Made by a program: the position numbers and the translations under genes. A model generated the notes under the pieces. It made no database searches. It was given only the letters and a program-made list of their open reading frames with translations, and was not told the origin of the DNA. From Ilyomonas sp964658445 (GTDB lineage: Bacteria; Bacteroidota; Bacteroidia; Chitinophagales; Chitinophagaceae), in the NCBI GenBank assembly GCA_964658445.1, contig CAZZZH010000150.1, positions 1 to 11,013 on the forward strand: a stretch of DNA of 11,013 nt. Reading direction: 5' to 3'. Of this stretch, positions 7,587-11,013 are shown piece after piece; position 1 is the stretch's first letter; the number at the start of each line of letters is the position of its first letter.

Positions 7587-7682
7587 ATGAACGCCTGTAA
7601 GAACGAAAGCAATAAGAAATTAAGAGAGATTTTGGAAGCAATTCAACTAACGGAGCATCGGACCCTTCATCCTTTGAAATAA
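7587..7682 (+). CDS. Doubtful 31-residue small ORF
   Basis: ATG at 7587 opens a 31-codon frame ending in TAA at 7680-7682. The peptide begins MNACKNESNKK and continues with a possible amphipathic helix (KLREILEAIQL). It is the only orderly plus-strand frame I found in the gap between two minus-strand genes. There is no Shine-Dalgarno sequence and no clear -7 box before it, and I recognise no family. It could be a real small protein, a relic of a lost gene or chance; chance is the most likely. Confidence 0.15.
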   Translation: MNACKNESNKKLREILEAIQLTEHRTLHPLK

Positions 7683-7733
7683 GGCCGACTGCATAATTCC
7701 AACTTCGTTTAAAAAGATTATTTATTTTCCTAT

Positions 7734-7756
7734 AAAAATATGCATTTGCGCAATGC
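7734..7756 (-). terminator. Possible weak intrinsic terminator of recG
   Basis: Read on the minus strand, 12 nt after the recG stop codon, the sequence GCATTGCGCAAATGC (7756-7742) can fold into a 5-bp stem with a 5-nt loop. It is followed by ATATTTTTATAG, a U-rich tract in the RNA. The stem is short and only moderately GC-rich, so termination efficiency is uncertain. The position downstream of recG and before the PKD operon fits a terminator. Confidence 0.35.
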
Positions 7757-7767
7757 TTAAGTAAAGC

Positions 7768-9807
7768 TCATGATATCTTACTCCATGCCGTTTTGCCTTG
7801 CTGTACCTGTAGAAATGTTTGCAGAGCCAGGTGCTCTTCTTTCTGCAAGTGCGCATCACCTTCAATCATCTTTTCGGCATACATTCTTGCGGTAGCTACA
7901 AGGTCTTTATCATCTACCAAATTAGCCAGTTTAAAGTTTAGTACACCGCTTTGCTTTGTGCCTTCAATCTCACCGGGTCCACGCAATTCCAAATCCTTTT
8001 CTGCAATCTTAAAACCGTCGTTGGTACTGCACATAATATCTATACGTTGTTTGGCGTCGGTTCCTGTCTTTGAGCCGGTTAAAAGTATGCAAAAACTTTG
8101 CTCGCTGCCGCGCCCAACACGACCCCGCAACTGGTGCAATTGTGATAAACCGAACTTCTCCGCACTCTCTATAACCATCACGCTTGCATTAGGAACATTC
8201 ACGCCTACTTCAATCACTGTTGTGCTTACCATAATGTTGGTATCGCCCGTGATAAACCGTTGCATGTTTAGTTCTTTTTGTTCCTGTGGCTGCCTGCCAT
8301 GTACCATACTAATATGCCATTTCGGTTCAGGGAAAAAACTCTTTACCTGTTCATAGCCTTGCATCAAATCTTCGTAACTCAGTTTTTCACTTTCTTCTAT
8401 CAGCGGGTAAATAACATATGCCTGCCTGCCTTTATCAATTTCACTTCTGATAAACCCCATGATATTCGCCCGGTGCATTTCGTTGCGATGCACCGTGGTA
8501 ACGGGTTTGCGCCCTGGTGGCAGCTCATCAATTACACTGTAATCCAGGTCGCCATAAGCCGTCATAGCCAGTGTTCTCGGTATGGGCGTTGCTGTCATCA
8601 CCAATACATGCGGATGAATCTTAGCCTTGTTCCAAAGCTTCGCACGCTGTGCCACACCAAAGCGGTGCTGCTCGTCAATAACGGCCAGCCCGAAATTGTG
8701 AAACACAACCGTATCTTCAATGATGGCATGTGTGCCAATAATCATATTCAAAGAGCCATCGGCCAAGCCCTGCAGCAATTCCTTGCGTTGCCTGGTTTTT
8801 GTACTGCCGGTAAGCAATCCAATCTTTACCGGCATGTTTTGCAAGAGATACGATAAACCGTCAAAATGTTGCTTCGCCAATATCTCTGTTGGTGCCATCA
8901 AACAACTTTGATAGCCATTATCGGCAGCGAGCAACATGCTTAACAGAGCTACAATGGTTTTACCACTTCCTACATCGCCCTGCAACAGGCGGTTCATCTG
9001 GTGGCCACGCGCTGTATCCGTTCGTATTTCACGCAGTACGCGCTTTTGCGCACCGGTTAATTCAAAAGGTAATTTATGTGTGTAAAAGGAATTAAATAGA
9101 TCGCCTACCTTTTCAAATACGATTCCTTTACTGCTGCGGTTGCGATTGATGCGGATTAAGTTTAAGCGAACCTGTGCAAGGAACAGCTCTTCAAACTTTA
9201 ACCGCTTTAAGGCTTCGCTGTACTGTTGAATTGATTTAGGAAAATGGATTTGCTGAAAAGCCGTTAGTCGCGATACAAGACGAAGATCACCGATTATATA
9301 ATCAGGCAACATTTCAGGCACATCTCTTTCGGATAATTGAGAGATCAAAGCATAAGTTAGTTTCCCGATTTGCCGCCCGTTCAGCCCGCGCACTTTTAGC
9401 TTTTCTGTGGTCGAATAAATCGGTTCTAAAAACGCTTTTCCATCTGCTTTTGCGTCGCTTACCAATTCTATTTCCGGGTGTGATATCTGAGGCTTGCCGT
9501 TGAAAAAAGATGGCTTTCCATACACCAGATAATATTCACCTTCTTTCAATATTTTCTCTACCCAGTTGATGCCTTGAAACCACGTCAGCTCAAGTGTTCC
9601 GGTGCTGTCTTTTAAATGGGCAATCAAACGCCTTGCGCGCTTTTCACCGGTTATTTCATAAAACACCAACCTTCCGTTAACTTGTATATAATCTGTTGCT
9701 TCGGTGATAGAAGAAATGAGGCCGACTTTAGTCTTATCGATATGCCGGATTGGGTAATGTTCCAGCAAGTCACGAAACGTAAAAATGTTTAAGTCTTTGC
9801 GCAGCAT
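7768..9807 (-). CDS. recG: ATP-dependent DNA helicase RecG
   Basis: RecG is a monomeric branch-migrating helicase that remodels stalled replication forks and recombination intermediates. From the first ATG the protein has 679 residues. The wedge/OB region lies at about 25-120 (YIQVNGRLVFYE, LKDSTGTLELTWFQG). The helicase core has Walker A GDVGSGKT (277-284), the APTEILAKQH motif (305-314), DEQH (378-381), TATPIPRT (405-412), STTVIEVGVNVPNA and the QLHQLRGRVGRG motif VI. The C-terminus has DLELRGPGEIEGTKQSG. All catalytic motifs are intact. The conserved N-terminal stretch SPIEYLKGVGPLRGD lies in the same frame immediately upstream of this ATG, so the true protein is probably 20-27 residues longer, but that extension has no ATG, GTG or TTG start. 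The gene is divergent from lysA. Confidence 0.97.
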   Translation of the reverse strand: MLRKDLNIFTFRDLLEHYPIRHIDKTKVGLISSITEATDYIQVNGRLVFYEITGEKRARRLIAHLKDSTGTLELTWFQGINWVEKILKEGEYYLVYGKPSFFNGKPQISHPEIELVSDAKADGKAFLEPIYSTTEKLKVRGLNGRQIGKLTYALISQLSERDVPEMLPDYIIGDLRLVSRLTAFQQIHFPKSIQQYSEALKRLKFEELFLAQVRLNLIRINRNRSSKGIVFEKVGDLFNSFYTHKLPFELTGAQKRVLREIRTDTARGHQMNRLLQGDVGSGKTIVALLSMLLAADNGYQSCLMAPTEILAKQHFDGLSYLLQNMPVKIGLLTGSTKTRQRKELLQGLADGSLNMIIGTHAIIEDTVVFHNFGLAVIDEQHRFGVAQRAKLWNKAKIHPHVLVMTATPIPRTLAMTAYGDLDYSVIDELPPGRKPVTTVHRNEMHRANIMGFIRSEIDKGRQAYVIYPLIEESEKLSYEDLMQGYEQVKSFFPEPKWHISMVHGRQPQEQKELNMQRFITGDTNIMVSTTVIEVGVNVPNASVMVIESAEKFGLSQLHQLRGRVGRGSEQSFCILLTGSKTGTDAKQRIDIMCSTNDGFKIAEKDLELRGPGEIEGTKQSGVLNFKLANLVDDKDLVATARMYAEKMIEGDAHLQKEEHLALQTFLQVQQGKTAWSKIS

Positions 9808-9894
9808 GTCTCCGCGAAGAGGACCTACTCCTTTCAGGTACTCGATGGGGGAATTTAATATGGAGGCAACAGGTGCGATTGCTAAAATATTTGG
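9808..9894 (-). other. In-frame 5' extension of recG without a canonical start codon
   Basis: The recG frame stays open upstream of the ATG at 9807 up to a TAA at 9897-9895. The translated extension includes ASILNSPIEYLKGVGPLRGD, which matches the usual RecG N-terminus (family pattern P-I-E-Y/F-L-K-G-V-G-P), so it looks like real coding sequence. The 29 codons contain no ATG, GTG or TTG. Possible starts are ATT (9888-9886), GTT (9870-9868), ATC (9879-9877) or ATA (9861-9859). A -7-like GATATTTG (9905-9898, minus strand) just upstream would give a transcript beginning close to this extension. Confidence 0.7.
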
Positions 9895-9897
9895 TTA

Positions 9898-10002
9898 CAA
9901 ATATCGGGAATGAAAGGCTTGCCGGAGGAATATTAACAACGGCTTTATCTGCACGAATGATTACAGGTAATAAACAGTTTCGTTAGTGCTTATCTTCGCC
10001 CC
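9898..10002. other. Divergent recG/lysA intergenic region
   Basis: This 105-base spacer must contain both divergent promoters. On the plus side the lysA -7 box lies at 9991-9998. On the minus side GATATTTG (9905-9898) is one mismatch from TAnnTTTG and sits just upstream of the recG coding frame. I see no riboswitch-like structure, such as a lysine riboswitch, before lysA; the distance is too short and the mRNA is probably leaderless. Confidence 0.5.
9991..9998 (+). promoter_or_regulatory. Putative -7 box of lysA giving a leaderless or near-leaderless mRNA
   Basis: TATCTTCG matches the Bacteroidota -7 consensus TAnnTTTG with a single difference. It ends 4 nt before the lysA ATG at 10003. Transcription in this phylum starts a few bases after this box, so the mRNA would begin at or next to the start codon. 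No convincing -33 TTG/TTTG element is seen about 20 nt upstream. There is no Shine-Dalgarno sequence, which agrees with a leaderless start. Confidence 0.5.
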
Positions 10003-11013
10003 ATGTTGAAAGTATTATCGCACGGGCAATTGTCGCGAATTGCCGATACCAACGGAACGCCGGTGTATGTATATCATGCTGAAAAAATAGAACAGCAGTT
10101 AGAAGAGTTAAGACTGGCGTTTAGCGATTGCAATGCAAAGTTTTTTTATGCCTGTAAGGCATTGACAAATATTAATATCTTAAAGCTTATTCAAAAGCTG
10201 GGAGCGAATATAGATTGCGTAAGCATCAACGAGGTGAAGCTAGCGCTGCATGCGGGTTTTGAGCCAAACCGTATTTTGTTTACACCCAACTGTGTAGACT
10301 TTGCAGAAGTAGAAGAAGGTAAAAATCTAGGTGTCAATTTGAACATCGACAACATCTCTATACTGGAACAGTTTGGCAACCGGTATGGCAACAGTTACCC
10401 GGTTTGCATACGTCTGAATCCGCACATTATGGCAGGTGGAAATTATAAAATTTCAACCGGGCACATTGACAGCAAATTTGGTATTTCCATCCATCAGATG
10501 CGGCATATAGAAAGGGTAGTTAAAACAGCCAACCTGCACGTAAACGGCTTGCACATGCACACCGGCAGCGAGATCAAAGACATCAATGTTTTTTTACAAG
10601 GTCTGGAAGTAATGTTCGATATGGCAAGACATTTTCCAAACCTTGAATTTATAGATTTAGGTAGTGGTTTTAAAGTACCCTACCAGGAAAGTGATGTAGC
10701 CACCGATGTGCGCGAGCTGGGCGCTAAAGTGGCCGAGGCTTTTGAACAATATGAAAAAGAAAGCGGCAGGAAATTGGAAGTATGGTTTGAACCCGGTAAA
10801 TACCTAGTAAGCGAGGCGGGGTATTTTGTAGTAAAAGCCAATGTGGTGAAGCAAACAACAGCTACGGTTTTTGTTGGCGTGAATTCGGGTTTCAACCATC
10901 TCATACGTCCTATGTTTTACGACGCATTTCATCGCATTGAGAACATCAGCAATCCAAATGGCGCAGAGCGGATTTATACGGTGGTCGGAAACATTTGCGA
11001 GACCGATACATTT
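10003..11013 (+). CDS. lysA: Diaminopimelate decarboxylase, 3' end outside window
   Basis: LysA is a PLP enzyme that decarboxylates meso-diaminopimelate to L-lysine, the last step of lysine synthesis, in the cytoplasm. The frame is open from ATG 10003 to the window end (337 residues, against about 400 expected for the family). Visible features are the PLP lysine in FFYACKALTN (Lys52), the barrel motifs DCVSINEVKLAL (71-82) and LFTPNCVDF (92-100), CIRLNPHIMAGG (135-146), TGHIDSKFGI (152-161), GLHMHTGSEI (182-191), the phosphate-binding loop IDLGSGFKVPY (217-227), FEPGKYLVSE (262-271), and the active-site CET motif at NICETD (330-335). The glycine loop reads LGSGF rather than LGGGF, and the cysteine motif CETD rather than CESGD; I remember such variants from Bacteroidota LysA. 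The start is supported by the -7 box immediately upstream. It is divergent from recG. Confidence 0.96.
   Translation, partial: MLKVLSHGQLSRIADTNGTPVYVYHAEKIEQQLEELRLAFSDCNAKFFYACKALTNINILKLIQKLGANIDCVSINEVKLALHAGFEPNRILFTPNCVDFAEVEEGKNLGVNLNIDNISILEQFGNRYGNSYPVCIRLNPHIMAGGNYKISTGHIDSKFGISIHQMRHIERVVKTANLHVNGLHMHTGSEIKDINVFLQGLEVMFDMARHFPNLEFIDLGSGFKVPYQESDVATDVRELGAKVAEAFEQYEKESGRKLEVWFEPGKYLVSEAGYFVVKANVVKQTTATVFVGVNSGFNHLIRPMFYDAFHRIENISNPNGAERIYTVVGNICETDTF

Larger units (their letters stand above)
7437..7767. other. Gene-poor gap between recG and the PKD gene
   Basis: This 331-base stretch is A/T-rich and holds no convincing gene. The minus-strand side next to 7436 must contain the promoter and leader of the PKD operon. 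The best -7-like string there is AAAATTTG on the minus strand (7519-7512), one mismatch from the Bacteroidota TAnnTTTG consensus, with no clear -33 element, so I do not call it a promoter. The recG side contains a small hairpin described separately. A 31-codon plus-strand ORF lies at 7587-7682. Confidence 0.6.

Noticed and set aside
7793..9095. Plus-strand open frames of 60-190 codons opposite recG
   Set aside because: They lie antisense to a fully conserved helicase gene, have composition typical of shadow frames and match no family.

Overview
The window looks like the chromosome of a member of the Bacteroidota, most probably a Chitinophagaceae-like genus. The reasons are a PorP/SprF-family type IX secretion (T9SS) protein next to a giant PKD-domain protein with a gliding-type (type B) C-terminal sorting domain, a DUF4907-type lipoprotein, a LytS/LytTR two-component pair, a lysA protein of the kind I associate with this phylum, and a near-consensus Bacteroidota -7 box directly before lysA. 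I see no mobile element, CRISPR array, rRNA or tRNA.

Layout. (1) Positions 2-2610, plus strand: a compact run of four genes. It holds the tail of a kelch-type beta-propeller protein, a small DUF4907-like lipoprotein overlapping it by 8 nt, a LytS/YehU-type sensor histidine kinase 30 nt further on, and its LytTR response regulator overlapping the kinase by 8 nt. Both overlaps use the same string, ATGATTAAG. (2) Positions 2671-7436, minus strand: a two-gene T9SS cassette. The 1237-residue PKD/type B CTD surface protein (TTG start) comes first, followed 11 nt later by a PorP/SprF-like outer-membrane protein whose strong Shine-Dalgarno sequence overlaps the upstream stop codon. (3) Positions 7437-7767: a gene-poor gap with one doubtful 31-codon ORF and a weak recG terminator. 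(4) Positions 7768-9807, minus strand: recG. Its conserved reading frame continues 5' of the first ATG, but no ATG, GTG or TTG exists there. (5) Positions 10003 to the window end, plus strand: lysA (diaminopimelate decarboxylase), divergent from recG, apparently leaderless and cut by the window edge.

How they work together. The first block is plausibly a sensing unit: envelope proteins (kelch, DUF4907) co-expressed with a membrane kinase whose predicted periplasmic loop is rich in histidine, and a DNA-binding regulator. The second block is a typical T9SS client plus its PorP/SprF partner, for export and surface attachment of a large adhesin-like protein. recG and lysA are housekeeping genes for DNA repair and for lysine/peptidoglycan precursor metabolism. 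The least familiar part is the kelch-DUF4907-LytS-LytTR cluster. The clearest anomaly is the missing canonical start codon of recG.
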